Of a stretch of DNA of 64,000 nt, positions 26,988 to 36,223 are shown piece by piece. The DNA comes from Mesorhizobium muleiense (lineage in GTDB: Bacteria; Pseudomonadota; Alphaproteobacteria; Rhizobiales; Rhizobiaceae). Each line of letters starts with the position of its first letter. The stretch's first letter is position 1. The stretch covers positions 124,001 through 188,000 of the forward strand of contig NZ_FNEE01000009.1 in the NCBI RefSeq assembly GCF_900099905.1. The letters are read 5' to 3'. A model generated the notes under the pieces. The model was not told the DNA's origin, searched no databases, and worked only from the letters and a program-made list of their open reading frames with translations. The position numbers and the translations under genes were made by a program.

Positions 26988-27802
26988 ATGTGCACAACAC
27001 CCGCGCCGTTTTCGGGGCCGACAGCTTGAAATCGATCCTGGGCATCCCGGTCCTTGCCATCCGCTGGGACGATGCGGTCGCGCACCTGACCCGGTTGATT
27101 GCAGAGCGGCGCTTCACCAAGATCACCTTTCTCAACGCTCACAACGCCAATGTCGCCTATACGGACCCGGTCGTTGCCGAGGCGCTCGACGATTTTCTCA
27201 TCCTGCCGGACGGCGTCGGCGTCGATCTGGCGGCGAAACTGCTTTACGGAGCATCGTTTCCGGACAATCTCAACGGCACCGATTTCATCCCTGCCTTCCT
27301 GCAGGCGTCCGCCAGGCCGCTGACCGTGGGGCTGCTCGGCGCGACCCGTGTCAACGCCGAGGCGGCGTCGAAGAAGCTGGCAGCGCTCGCGTTGCAGCAC
27401 CGGTTCGTCGTCATCCATGACGGTTATTTCTCTCCCGCCGAGGAGCCGGCAATAGTCGATCGCATCGCCAGATTGCGGCCGGACGTGCTGCTTGTCGCCA
27501 TGGGCGTGCCACGCCAGGAATTATGGATCGCGCGCCACATCGACGCGCGCCACTGCACGCTGCCGATCGCCGTCGGCGCGCTGCTCGATTTCCTGAGCGG
27601 CACGGTGCCGCGGGCGCCGCTGTGGATGCGTCGGCTCAGGCTCGAATGGCTGTTTCGGTTGTGGATCGAACCGGGCCGTCTCTGGCGCCGCTACGTGGTC
27701 GGCAATCCCCTGTTCCTGTGGCGCGTCATCGGCCAGAAATTCTTGCGCAGGCCCGCTCCTGCCAAAAATCGCCCCAAAGCGGGCCCCGGAGCAGATCATT
27801 GA
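26984..27802 (+). CDS. WecG/TagA/CpsF family glycosyltransferase
   Basis: A 272-aa GT26 enzyme. It carries the family signatures: TFLNAHNANVAYTDP, LPDGVGVDLAAKLLYG, FPDNLNGTDFIPAFLQ, and LLVAMGVPRQELWIARH. These enzymes transfer ManNAc(A)-type or glucose residues to lipid-linked acceptors. It overlaps GT4 upstream by ATGA and the next gene by TTGA. The C-terminus (RRLRLEWLFRLWIEPGRLWRRY) is the membrane-contact helix of this family. Confidence 0.94.
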   Translation: MNVHNTRAVFGADSLKSILGIPVLAIRWDDAVAHLTRLIAERRFTKITFLNAHNANVAYTDPVVAEALDDFLILPDGVGVDLAAKLLYGASFPDNLNGTDFIPAFLQASARPLTVGLLGATRVNAEAASKKLAALALQHRFVVIHDGYFSPAEEPAIVDRIARLRPDVLLVAMGVPRQELWIARHIDARHCTLPIAVGALLDFLSGTVPRAPLWMRRLRLEWLFRLWIEPGRLWRRYVVGNPLFLWRVIGQKFLRRPAPAKNRPKAGPGADH

Positions 27803-28722
27803 ACAACCGGTTCGTGCCGAGCCCTGACACGGAGGCCGATTTCCTTCCCCGGGCGCCGACGGCGGCGGTCGTGACGGCAAGCTATGCGCCGGATTTGAAG
27901 CGCTGCCGCCTGCTGTGCGACACAATCGACCGCTACGTTTCCGGCGTGGCGCACCACTATATTCTTGTCGAGCATCGTGACGTGGCGCTGTTTCGTCAGT
28001 TGGAGAACAATCGCCGCACCATCGTCGACGAGCGGGACCTGTTGCCGCGCTGGCTGCATGCCTTCGACGATCCGCTCAGCCTGTTCCGCCGGCGCATCTG
28101 GCTCAGCCTGAAGACCAAGCCGCTGCGCGGCTGGCATGTGCAGCAGCTTCGCCGCATCGCGATATCGGCGCATGCCGGCGAAGACGTGCTGGTCTTCTGC
28201 GATTCCGACGTGGCGTTCCTAAAACCTTTCGACTGCAGCGCCTTCTGGCGCGATGGCAAGGTGCGGCTGTTCCGCCGCGACGGCGTGCTGTCTGGTGACG
28301 GTCATGAGGAGCATCGCATCTGGTCGCGCAATGCCGGTTCGGCGCTTGGCATCGAGCCATCGGAGGTTTCGACCCACGACTACATTTCGACGCTGATTGC
28401 CTGGCGCCGCCAAACCGTGACGGCGCTGTGCGCGCGGATCGAGACGATCCATGGCCGCAACTGGGTCGAAATCGTTGGTGCGGCGCGCAAATTCTCCGAA
28501 TGCATGATCTACGGCCGCTATGTCGACGACGTGCTCGATGGCGCCGGCCATTTCCATGACTCGGAGGCGTTCTGCCGCGTCCACTGGACGGGCGAGGCGC
28601 TGTCGGATGACGAGTTCCGCCGTTTCGTCGCCGCCATGGCGCCGCAACAGGTGGCCATCGGCATGCAGTCCTTCATCGGCACCGATGTCGGCCGCATCCG
28701 CCGCCTGATCGGGCTCGATTAG
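27799..28722 (+). CDS. DUF6492-like polysaccharide cluster protein
   Basis: A 307-aa soluble protein starting at TTG 27799, in a TTGA overlap with the WecG-type gene. The N-terminal part (AAVVTASYAPDLKRCRLLCDTIDRYV) and a VFCDSDVAFLKPFD motif with a D-x-D pair look like a GT-A glycosyltransferase. A middle SALGIEPSEVSTHDYISTLIAW and C-terminal HWTGEALSDDEFRRFV follow. I associate it with DUF6492 without certainty. It is the last gene before a 13-kb block, and its last 392 bp are repeated at 41949-42340. Its last three residues (GLD) differ from the other copy, so its 3' end may be a recombination junction. Confidence 0.82.
   Translation: MNNRFVPSPDTEADFLPRAPTAAVVTASYAPDLKRCRLLCDTIDRYVSGVAHHYILVEHRDVALFRQLENNRRTIVDERDLLPRWLHAFDDPLSLFRRRIWLSLKTKPLRGWHVQQLRRIAISAHAGEDVLVFCDSDVAFLKPFDCSAFWRDGKVRLFRRDGVLSGDGHEEHRIWSRNAGSALGIEPSEVSTHDYISTLIAWRRQTVTALCARIETIHGRNWVEIVGAARKFSECMIYGRYVDDVLDGAGHFHDSEAFCRVHWTGEALSDDEFRRFVAAMAPQQVAIGMQSFIGTDVGRIRRLIGLD
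28322..28713 (+). repeat. 392-bp direct repeat, left copy
   Basis: The segment is repeated in the same orientation at 41949-42340, a constant offset of 13627 bp. I count seven mismatches and no gaps (about 98% identity). It covers the 3' part of the DUF6492-like gene. The full-length gene is on this side. Confidence 0.95.
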
Positions 28723-29085
28723 TGCTGGGCAAAAGCGCGATTACCTCGACCCGCTTCTGCATGACAATGCCGGGACCGAACCCCAAAGTATTTAAGCATC
28801 ACGGCTGCTCATGGCTCTTCGAGAACCTTGACCGAGACTAGCAATTGCCGCCGCCCTTACACATCCGCTTAAAGTCCAGAGTCTACGCTGATCGTTCCAT
28901 TCCTTGTGTTTCATTGTCAGGGCGATCGGGCGTGAAAGACTTACGGGCGATTTCGGGACAGGCGGCCAAGGCTTTGGATTCTGCGCTCATGACTCCTCAC
29001 AGTAGAGGGCTAAGCTCAAAGCCCGTTTGATCTGAGTATTGCCGGGGGGACGCGCTGCGCGGGTCCTGCAGAGAGGAAGGCCGAG
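28723..29085. other. intergenic region at left end of the inserted block
   Basis: This is 363 bp between the DUF6492-like gene and AbgT. I see no gene, tRNA or attachment-site-like repeat other than the 392-bp repeat just before it. It presumably holds the AbgT promoter; GAGAGGAAGG just before 29086 is the ribosome-binding site. Confidence 0.5.
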
Positions 29086-30636
29086 ATGCCCAACGCGAAT
29101 GCGGTTCCAAAAACCGCAATGCAAAGATTTCTCGACGCAGTCGAAAGAGTGGGGAACATGGTTCCTCATCCGGTCGTCATTTTCCTGATCCTGATTGCAA
29201 TCGTCATCGTCTTGTCGGCGCTCCTGAGCGCCTTCGGCGCCGCGGTGACGTTCGAACGCATCAATGCGGATACGCATGAGATTGAAACGGCGACCACCGA
29301 GATCCGTAGCCTGCTGAGCATTGAAGGCATACGCTTTCTGTATGCCTCGCTCATTCCCAACTTCATGAGCTTCACTGCGGTCGGGCTGATGATCGCAGCA
29401 ATGGTCGGCGCCGGCGTGGCGGAGGAATCCGGCCTGGTCACCGCGCTGATCCGAAAGCTCGTAGTCGTATCACCGCCCTGGGCCCTGACCTATATCCTCG
29501 CCTTCGTCGGCATCATCGCCAGCGTTGCCGCCGACGCGGGTTATCTGGTCCTGATTCCACTGGCCGGTATCGCTTATCTCGCAGTCGGGCGTCACCCGCT
29601 TGCCGGTCTCGCCCTGGGTTTCGCCGCTGTGGCAGGTGCCTTTACAGTCAATATGCTCATCAAGCCGCTTGATGCAGTGCTGGTCGAATTCACGAACGAT
29701 GCGGCGCATCTCGTCGACCCCAACAGATCGATCGGCTTGGCCTCGAATGTCTGGTTCTCCATAGCATCCGTGCTGTTTCTGACAGTGATCATCGCGTTCA
29801 TCTCCGACCGCATGATCGAACCGCGGCTCGGGGTTTACAAGCCCGAGAAGTCCGGGGATGGAACGGTTCCCGATCAGAGTGCTGGACTGTCCGAAAGAGA
29901 ATCCCGCGGATTGCGCTATGCCTTATACGGGCTGATCGGCCTGATCCTCGTCTTTTGTTTCCTGACACTGCCGTCTTGGGCGCCGCTGCGAAACCCCGAA
30001 ACCGGCGAACTGATCGGCAACTCGCCCTTCATGAACGGCCTGATCGCGCTGATCATGCTGATCTTCCTGGTGACCGGCTGGTCGTACGGCATCGGAGCCG
30101 GCACGCTGCGCACCCTGACCGAGGTCATCGGCGCGATTGAAAAGTCGATCAAGAACCTGGGCGGGACGATCTTTCTGTTCTTCGTGCTCAGCCAGTTCGT
30201 CGCTTACTTTACCTACACCAACATCGGAACGGTTATGGCGCTGAGCCTGTCGGGTGCGCTGCAAGCTGCAAACATAGGCGCATTGCCCCTTCTGCTCGGC
30301 TTCATCCTCGTGGTCGCGATCATCGATCTGCTGTTGACTGGAGCAATCGCGAAATGGGCGATCTTCGCTCCGGTCTTCGTGCCTTTGCTGATGAAACTCG
30401 GCGTCGAGCCGGAAGCTGTTTTGGCGGCTTATCGTGTCGGTGACTCACCGATGAACGCGATTACCCCGCTCAATGCCTATTTTGCTCTCGTAGTTGGATT
30501 TGCCCAAAAATACGACAAATCCGCAGGCGTTGGCACGATCGTATCGCTGATGCTTCCCTACGTCCTGTGGATGTACGTCCTGTGGACGGCACTCTTCGCG
30601 GGCTGGCAGGCGTTTGGCCTCCCATGGGGCCTGTAA
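29086..30636 (+). CDS. AbgT family transporter
   Basis: A 516-aa inner-membrane protein with about 11-13 hydrophobic segments. It starts MPNANAVPKTAMQRFLDAVERVGNMVPHPVVIFL, the AbgT family pattern. It continues with VLSPPWALTYILAFVGI-like segments, LGFAAVAGAFTVNMLIKPLDAVLVEFT and a C-terminal YRVGDSPMNAITPLNAYFALVV. Members import p-aminobenzoyl-glutamate (E. coli AbgT) or export sulfonamide-type drugs (MtrF). The M20 hydrolase gene starts 49 bp later, the same pairing as abgT with abgAB, which favours uptake of an amide-linked substrate. Confidence 0.94.
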   Translation: MPNANAVPKTAMQRFLDAVERVGNMVPHPVVIFLILIAIVIVLSALLSAFGAAVTFERINADTHEIETATTEIRSLLSIEGIRFLYASLIPNFMSFTAVGLMIAAMVGAGVAEESGLVTALIRKLVVVSPPWALTYILAFVGIIASVAADAGYLVLIPLAGIAYLAVGRHPLAGLALGFAAVAGAFTVNMLIKPLDAVLVEFTNDAAHLVDPNRSIGLASNVWFSIASVLFLTVIIAFISDRMIEPRLGVYKPEKSGDGTVPDQSAGLSERESRGLRYALYGLIGLILVFCFLTLPSWAPLRNPETGELIGNSPFMNGLIALIMLIFLVTGWSYGIGAGTLRTLTEVIGAIEKSIKNLGGTIFLFFVLSQFVAYFTYTNIGTVMALSLSGALQAANIGALPLLLGFILVVAIIDLLLTGAIAKWAIFAPVFVPLLMKLGVEPEAVLAAYRVGDSPMNAITPLNAYFALVVGFAQKYDKSAGVGTIVSLMLPYVLWMYVLWTALFAGWQAFGLPWGL

Positions 30637-30685
30637 TGGTTGATCCAGCACAGCGAAACAGCACTCAAACCGTGGAGGAGGTAAG

Positions 30686-31888
30686 ATGAGCGAAGTTCCG
30701 ATTCCCCTCGATGTCGCTGCCGCCGAAGAGCACCTGATGCGGTTCCTTTCGATCGAAGGTGTGACCGGATACGAGGCCAATATCGCGGCGGCTGTCAGTG
30801 ACGCACTGAAGGCCGTTGGCGTGCCAGCTTCGGCAATCCGCTTCGATGACGCCAATACCCGCATTGCGTTGCCAACCGAAACTGGCAATCTGATCGTAGA
30901 TCTGCCTGGGACGCGCAGCGCACCAAGGCTGCTTTTCTCCACCCATCTTGACACAGTGCCGCTGTGCGCCGGGGCGAAGCCCCGAAGGGAAGGCGATCGC
31001 ATCGTCTCCGACGGCACGACAGCACTCGGAGGCGACGCTCGTACCGGTGTGGCGCTTCTGGTCGTGCTTGCCGAAACGCTCATCAGGCACAAGCTACCGC
31101 ATCCGCCGATCACGCTGCTTTTCACGGTGCGGGAAGAGAGCGGGCTTCACGGGGCGCGCGAGTTGAACCCCGCCGATCTCGGTGGCCCGGTCATGTGCAT
31201 CAATGTCGATGGGCAACTCGCCTCCGATCTGATCATCGGCGCGGTCGGACAGGAAAACTGGGAAGTCGAGATCAAGGGCCGCGCGTCCCACGCTGGCGTG
31301 GCGCCCGAAAAGGGCATATCGGCGACGCTGGTAGGAGCGATCGCCTTGACTGAGGCGCGGCAGGCAGGCTGGTTCGGCAAGGTTGTGAAACCCGACGGCC
31401 GGGGAACCAGCAATGTCGGCATTTTCGGCGGGAGGGATGGAAAGCCCGCGGGCGATGCAACCAATGTCGTTACCGACTACGCATCCATCAAGGGAGAGGC
31501 TCGCAGCCCCGAGGCAGCTTTCGCAACGAAGATCGCCAAGGGTTACGCAGATGCCTTCGGCAAGGCGAAGGGGCAGGTCAGAGATCATGAGGGCCAGACG
31601 GCAGAAGTAACGTTCAGCCACCAGACCTCCTACCCTCCTTTCAAACTCGCAGAGGACAGCCCGGTCGTGACGCGGGCCACCAAGGCGTTGAAGATGCTGG
31701 GCATCGAGGCCCGCTGTCTCTTCTCCAATGGCGGGCTGGATGCAAATTGGCTCGACAAACATGGCATCCCTACCATCACCATCGGTGCGGGCCAGGCCGA
31801 GATCCATACCATCAAGGAATATGTGAACCTTGCCGAATACGAGAAGGGCTGCCGCCTGGGCGTACTTATGGCGACACTGGAAGAGTAG
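30686..31888 (+). CDS. M20 family metallopeptidase (peptidase T-like)
   Basis: A 400-aa cytosolic dizinc hydrolase. The metal and catalytic residues are His87 and Asp89 in STHLDTVP, Asp118 in LGGDARTG, and Glu150-Glu151 in FTVREESGLHG; a late His is in AGQAEIHTIKEY. The middle lid domain contains GRASHAGVAPEKGISA. AGGAGG precedes the ATG. It is placed between AbgT and an SLC13 transporter, so it probably cleaves the imported amide or peptide. Aminobenzoyl-glutamate or a short peptide are possible substrates. Confidence 0.92.
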   Translation: MSEVPIPLDVAAAEEHLMRFLSIEGVTGYEANIAAAVSDALKAVGVPASAIRFDDANTRIALPTETGNLIVDLPGTRSAPRLLFSTHLDTVPLCAGAKPRREGDRIVSDGTTALGGDARTGVALLVVLAETLIRHKLPHPPITLLFTVREESGLHGARELNPADLGGPVMCINVDGQLASDLIIGAVGQENWEVEIKGRASHAGVAPEKGISATLVGAIALTEARQAGWFGKVVKPDGRGTSNVGIFGGRDGKPAGDATNVVTDYASIKGEARSPEAAFATKIAKGYADAFGKAKGQVRDHEGQTAEVTFSHQTSYPPFKLAEDSPVVTRATKALKMLGIEARCLFSNGGLDANWLDKHGIPTITIGAGQAEIHTIKEYVNLAEYEKGCRLGVLMATLEE

Positions 31889-31934
31889 CAGTCATGCCGC
31901 GGGTCGGCCGTAGGGCCGGCGAGGAACCAAGCGA

Positions 31935-33770
31935 TTGAGCCCCATAGCGTACACTGCCACCATCATCGCAGCCGTCGTCGTCCTGTTCGTCTGGAACCGG
32001 CTGCCAGTCGTCGTTGTCGCGATGGCGACGGCCACCGCGTTGTGGGCAACCGGCGTCCTGACGATTGATCAGGCGCTCGGCGGCTTCGGTGATCCCGCGG
32101 TGATCTTCATAGCCTCCCTCTTCATCGTCAGCGCCGGCCTCGACGTGACGGGCGTCACCGCATGGGCCGGGCAACTTCTGATCCGTGGCGCAGGCGAAGA
32201 GAGCCGCGCTCGCCTGCTGCTGCTGACGATGAGTATGGTCGCGCTCCTTACGGCGCTGATCAGTGTCAATGGCGCCGTGGCTGCACTCCTGCCAGTGGTG
32301 GTCGTCATCGCCGTCCGCCTGAAGCGAAATTCGGCCCAGCTGCTCCTGCCTCTCGTTTTTTCCGCGCATGCCGGCTCAAAGTTGGCTCTGACGGGATCGC
32401 CAGTGAACGTGTTGGTGTCGAACGCGGGCAGCGACGCCGGCGTGGGCAGCTTCGGTTTTTTCGAATTCGCGCTTGTAGGCTTGCCGCTGCTGGCAGGAAC
32501 GATGGCCATCATCATAGTGTTCGGAAAACGGCTGTTGCCCGAACGCAACGGCGCGACCATGCCTGCCGACTTCAGCCGCCATGCGAAGACGCTCGTCGAG
32601 CAATACGGCCTTGCCAGCGGCGTCTACCAAATGCGCGTGCGCGCAAGTTCGCCGTTTATCGGCATGCCCGCGTCTGCGATCGAGTTGGGCACCTATCCCG
32701 ACCTGCAAGTCGTCGCCGTTCAGGAGGGTGAAACGGCCAGCCCGCTTCGCAGACCTGTTATCGCCGAGGGGGATCACCTGCTGCTGCGGGGCGACGCCGA
32801 GTCGGCCGCTGCGTTCGCTGCCGACAAACACCTCGCATTTAGCGAGTCCGCGGCGCCAGGGCAGGGAGAGGAGACGCTGTTCAACCGCAGTTCGGGCCTC
32901 GCCGAGGTGGTGATTCCGCCACGCTCCGGCCTTATTGGCCAGAACGTTTTCCCGGGCATGGTCACCGAGAGCGGCGACCTGATCGTCCTTGCCGTGCAGC
33001 GCGCCGGCGCAGAGGTGGTCGCCACCAACGCAACACGAGATGCAGGAGGTATCGTGCTGCAGGCCGGGGACACGATGCTCTTGCAGGGAACGTGGAAAGC
33101 TCTCGACCACCGCCTCAAGGATCCGGATGTCCTGGTCGTCAATTCGCCCGAACTGGTGCGTCGTCAGGCGGTGCCGATGGGGCCGGGGGCCCGCCAGGCC
33201 GTTGCCATTCTGATCGCGATGGTCGTGCTCCTCGCCACGGGCATCACCCCGCCAGCGGTAGCCGGCCTGCTCGCCGCCGGAGCGATTGTCCTGTCGGGGA
33301 TCATGAGTGTCGAGCAGTCTTACCGAGCCATCGATTGGACGACGGTGATCCTGGTCGGCGCGATGATGCCGCTGTCCACCGCCATGGTCGAGACAGGCGC
33401 CGCGAAACTGATGGCAGAACATCTGGTGTCGCTGGTCGGTGACGCCGGTCCCATTGCCCTGCTCGCCGGCCTGTTCGTGCTGACTGCCATAATGGGGCAG
33501 CTCATCAGCAACACCGCGACAGCTCTCATCGTCATCCCGATCGGGGTCGCAGCCGCGCTAACCATGGGTATTTCGCCCCGTCCCGTGCTCATGAGCACGG
33601 CCGTGGCGGCGGCCGCAGCATTCCTGACGCCGATCGCAACCCCCACGAACCTGATGGTCATGGGCCCTGGCGGTTACGCTTTCGGTGACTACTGGAAGCT
33701 TGGTCTACCGCTCATGCTCTGGTTCTTTGTCGTGGCTGTGTTCATAGTGCCGATGATCTGGAGATTCTGA
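31935..33770 (+). CDS. SLC13 family permease with two RCK-C (TrkA-C) domains
   Basis: A 611-aa inner-membrane protein. It has an N-terminal membrane part (residues about 1-190), two soluble TrkA-C/RCK-C domains (about 220-380, with FIGMPASAIELGTYPDLQVVAV and LIGQNVFPGMVTESGDLIVLAVQR), and a C-terminal membrane half with a second SLC13 signature. The two halves each contain a re-entrant SN(T/S)AT segment, for example LISNTATALIVIPIGVA. TTG 31935 is the likely start. These transporters carry sulfate, di- or tricarboxylates, coupled to sodium. It sits 46 bp after the M20 gene; AI-2E follows 6 bp later. Confidence 0.92.
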   Translation: MSPIAYTATIIAAVVVLFVWNRLPVVVVAMATATALWATGVLTIDQALGGFGDPAVIFIASLFIVSAGLDVTGVTAWAGQLLIRGAGEESRARLLLLTMSMVALLTALISVNGAVAALLPVVVVIAVRLKRNSAQLLLPLVFSAHAGSKLALTGSPVNVLVSNAGSDAGVGSFGFFEFALVGLPLLAGTMAIIIVFGKRLLPERNGATMPADFSRHAKTLVEQYGLASGVYQMRVRASSPFIGMPASAIELGTYPDLQVVAVQEGETASPLRRPVIAEGDHLLLRGDAESAAAFAADKHLAFSESAAPGQGEETLFNRSSGLAEVVIPPRSGLIGQNVFPGMVTESGDLIVLAVQRAGAEVVATNATRDAGGIVLQAGDTMLLQGTWKALDHRLKDPDVLVVNSPELVRRQAVPMGPGARQAVAILIAMVVLLATGITPPAVAGLLAAGAIVLSGIMSVEQSYRAIDWTTVILVGAMMPLSTAMVETGAAKLMAEHLVSLVGDAGPIALLAGLFVLTAIMGQLISNTATALIVIPIGVAAALTMGISPRPVLMSTAVAAAAAFLTPIATPTNLMVMGPGGYAFGDYWKLGLPLMLWFFVVAVFIVPMIWRF

Positions 33771-33776
33771 ATTACC

Positions 33777-34820
33777 ATGAATGCCCGCTGGGTTCCGGTA
33801 CTGCTGGGCATCATCTGCGCAATTCTCCTGCTGGCCGCGCTCTATTTCGCCGACGCGATCATTGCGCCGGTCGCCTGCGCGCTCTTTATCATCGCGATCG
33901 TCTGGCCGGTTCAGAAACGGCTGCAGGCACGCCTGCCGCAGCTTCTGGCGCTCGCCATTGTTGTAACGCTCGTCATGCTGGTCTTCATCGTGTTCGCGTC
34001 CGTCGTGGCCTGGGGTTTCGGTCGGATCGGCAGATCCGTCATCGCCGAGACACCGCGGCTTCAAGCGCTCTACGAACAGGCGACAGCCTGGCTGGAGACG
34101 CACGGGATCGCCGTTGCCGGCCTATGGGCGGAGCATTTCAATGTGCGCTGGGCTGTGGCGGCGATGCAGGGCCTGTCAGCACGGCTGAACACGACGATCT
34201 CGTTCTGGATCGTGGTACTGATCTACGTGCTGCTCGGCCTGCTCGAGGTCGGCCCGCTGGCGCGTAAAATCCCCAGCATCTTCAGCGGCGAGGCTGCGCG
34301 CATCCTGATCGTCGGCGGCGAACGCACAGCCGCCAAGCTGCGCCGGTACCTGGTGATCCGAACGATCATGAGCGTTGCAACGGGTGGCATGATCTACGTG
34401 TTTACCCTGGCGCTTGGCCTGCAGCTTGCCACGGAGTGGGGCGTCATCGCCTTCACTTTGAATTTCATCCCCTTCGTCGGCCCGTTCGTCGCAACGCTGC
34501 TGCCGACCTTCTACGCGCTGGCCCAGTTCGAATCCCTGTATTCCGCACTTTTCGTCTTTGCCTGCCTCAATCTCATCCAGTTCGCGATCGGCAGTTATGT
34601 AGAGCCGCGTTTGGCCGGCAAGGCGTTGGCGCTGTCGCCCTTTCTCGTGCTGTTTTCTGTCTTCCTTTGGATGTTCCTCTGGGGCCTGTTCGGCGCCTTC
34701 ATCGGGGTCCCGATAGCAATTGCAGTGCTGACCTTCTGCGCCCAGTCTCCGTCGGCCAGGTGGCTCGCCCAGTTGTTAGGTGCCCCTGACGATGAGGTGG
34801 GAAGCGCCCAAGGTAGATAG
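33777..34820 (+). CDS. AI-2E family transporter
   Basis: A 347-aa protein with about eight hydrophobic segments. The family signatures include PVACALFIIAIVWPVQKRL near the N-terminus and LNFIPFVGPFVATLLPTFYAL and VEPRLAGKALALSPFLVLFSVFLWMFLWGLFGAFIGVPIA near the C-terminus. Family members export autoinducer-2 or act as Na+/H+ antiporters; the substrate here is unknown. ATG 33777 is 6 bp after the SLC13 stop, so it is in the same operon. Confidence 0.93.
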   Translation: MNARWVPVLLGIICAILLLAALYFADAIIAPVACALFIIAIVWPVQKRLQARLPQLLALAIVVTLVMLVFIVFASVVAWGFGRIGRSVIAETPRLQALYEQATAWLETHGIAVAGLWAEHFNVRWAVAAMQGLSARLNTTISFWIVVLIYVLLGLLEVGPLARKIPSIFSGEAARILIVGGERTAAKLRRYLVIRTIMSVATGGMIYVFTLALGLQLATEWGVIAFTLNFIPFVGPFVATLLPTFYALAQFESLYSALFVFACLNLIQFAIGSYVEPRLAGKALALSPFLVLFSVFLWMFLWGLFGAFIGVPIAIAVLTFCAQSPSARWLAQLLGAPDDEVGSAQGR

Positions 34821-34864
34821 GGAACATGTGGATAGGGAACAGTAAGAGCAGCCAGCCCCGGGAA

Positions 34865-35203
34865 TTAACCTTTCACGCGGGCTCGGATTAGACCGAGAAC
34901 AGTCATCAGAACGACGCCACCGAGCAGGCCCGATACGCCGACCCCGATCAGGACGGCAGGGGTAAGCCCGCCCAGCCCGCGCATGACGGAATCGGCGGCG
35001 TTTTCAGCGTGCCCAACCAAGTGGCCAATGCCGGGAATCTGCGCAGCTACGAAGGTCAACGCAAAACCTCCGGCCATGCCGGCCAGAACGGCTGCGATCT
35101 TGGTAAGTTCAACGCTGGGCCACCACCACCGCACAGCGAGTGCCCCCGCCGCGCCGCAGAGCATATCGATGGCGATGGCTATGACAGTTTCGGTCGGGGA
35201 CAA
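34865..35203 (-). CDS. hypothetical membrane protein
   Basis: A 112-aa protein with three hydrophobic segments (IAIAIDMLCGAAGALAVRWWW, AAVLAGMAGGFALTFVAAQ and AVLIGVGVSGLLGGVVLMTVLGLI). A short polar linker with HLVGHAENAADS lies between the last two. The glycine-rich pattern resembles small GlsB/YeaQ-type membrane proteins, but I cannot assign it. It is encoded opposite to the transporter operon and followed upstream by the DUF1269 gene on the same strand (40 bp), perhaps as a pair. Confidence 0.65.
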   Translation of the reverse strand: MSPTETVIAIAIDMLCGAAGALAVRWWWPSVELTKIAAVLAGMAGGFALTFVAAQIPGIGHLVGHAENAADSVMRGLGGLTPAVLIGVGVSGLLGGVVLMTVLGLIRARVKG

Positions 35204-35243
35204 CTGTCACTTTCTCCGGCACGAACGGGAGCGGCGATGCCGC

Positions 35244-35759
35244 CTACGCCGACGGCGCCGAACCGGCTTCTGCGGAATGGCGCTTGAGCGCGTCGCGCAG
35301 AACCTGCTCCTTGGTCTCGTCGAGCGAGGTCTTGAGGACGATTCCACCGAAGCCCTGGATCTGCTTCAGAACCTTGTCTTCGGTCATCTCCTGGATCAGC
35401 AGGAAGAGCGCGGCATTGCCTGGCACGATGCTTGCCGACAGATCTTTCATGAAGGCATCATTGATGCCGACATCGGTCAACGCGCCCCCAAGCGCACCCG
35501 AAGCCGTGCCAACCGCCACGCCTATAAGCGGATTGAGGAATAAAATCCCGATGAGCAATCCCCAGAAGCTGCCGGAAACGGCGCCGGTAGCCGTGGTGTT
35601 CATAAGCTGGTTCAGCTTGACCTTTCCCGCCTCGGTCTTGGTGGCGATGACAGCGTCGCCAAGCTTGATCACATATTCCTTCTGTAGACCGAGCAGGGTT
35701 TGGCGGACTTCTTCAGCCTTCGCCTCGGTGGGATAAACAATGACGATGAGGGTTGACAT
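35244..35759 (-). CDS. DUF1269 domain-containing protein
   Basis: A 171-aa protein of the DUF1269 family. Cytoplasmic-type ends (MSTLIVIVYPTEAKAEEVRQTLLGLQKEY; later ASIVPGNAALFLLIQEMTEDKVL) flank a hydrophobic glycine-rich hairpin (GSFWGLLIGILFLNPLIGVAVGTASGALGGAL). The family is membrane associated, of unknown function and often linked with stress. GGAGGCTCC is near the start. No EcfG promoter was found in the upstream region. Confidence 0.92.
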   Translation of the reverse strand: MSTLIVIVYPTEAKAEEVRQTLLGLQKEYVIKLGDAVIATKTEAGKVKLNQLMNTTATGAVSGSFWGLLIGILFLNPLIGVAVGTASGALGGALTDVGINDAFMKDLSASIVPGNAALFLLIQEMTEDKVLKQIQGFGGIVLKTSLDETKEQVLRDALKRHSAEAGSAPSA

Positions 35760-36223
35760 GGAGGCTCCTGTCGACGGCAGCCATTAGGGCTGCGTAGGGG
35801 GTGCCGTATTTTAGGGCGTCCAGCACCTGAAGAAATCGGCATGGAGTCCTGCTTATGTGCCCCATGTCTCTTTTTCGCAGCGCCGGGGAATCGATTGACT
35901 GATGTCAAATCCGTTTCCAGTCTTGCCACAGCCTGAGGCAACTAACTTGGCCTCACGCTTCATCATGCCGGCGTCGCTGGCGAAATCGGGCGATAGGCCG
36001 AAGGAACAGGAGCGCTTTGGAGAATATCGTCCGATGCAGGACGAGAGGCACAGTTTTGGAATTCTGGGCCAATGGCAAGGCGGCCAGAAGGCGCTATCGT
36101 CAACAACGGAAGCGGAAGCATCCTAAGCTGTAGTCACGGTCCATCTGATGATCTCCGAGCGTTCCTTTCTCCATCAATGACCGCTCAAGCCGAAGCGACC
36201 TTGATACACACAAGGACTTGATC
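35760..36223. other. intergenic region without recognised gene
   Basis: This 464-bp divergent gap contains a 74-codon frame (35902-36126) without a ribosome-binding site or family resemblance. I see no repeat or RNA. Promoters for both the DUF1269 gene and the aspartoacylase-like gene should lie here. Confidence 0.5.

Noticed and set aside
35902-36126. 74-codon plus-strand frame in the gap before the aspartoacylase-like gene
   Set aside because: No ribosome-binding site, no hydrophobic or conserved segment, and it lies in a probable promoter region.
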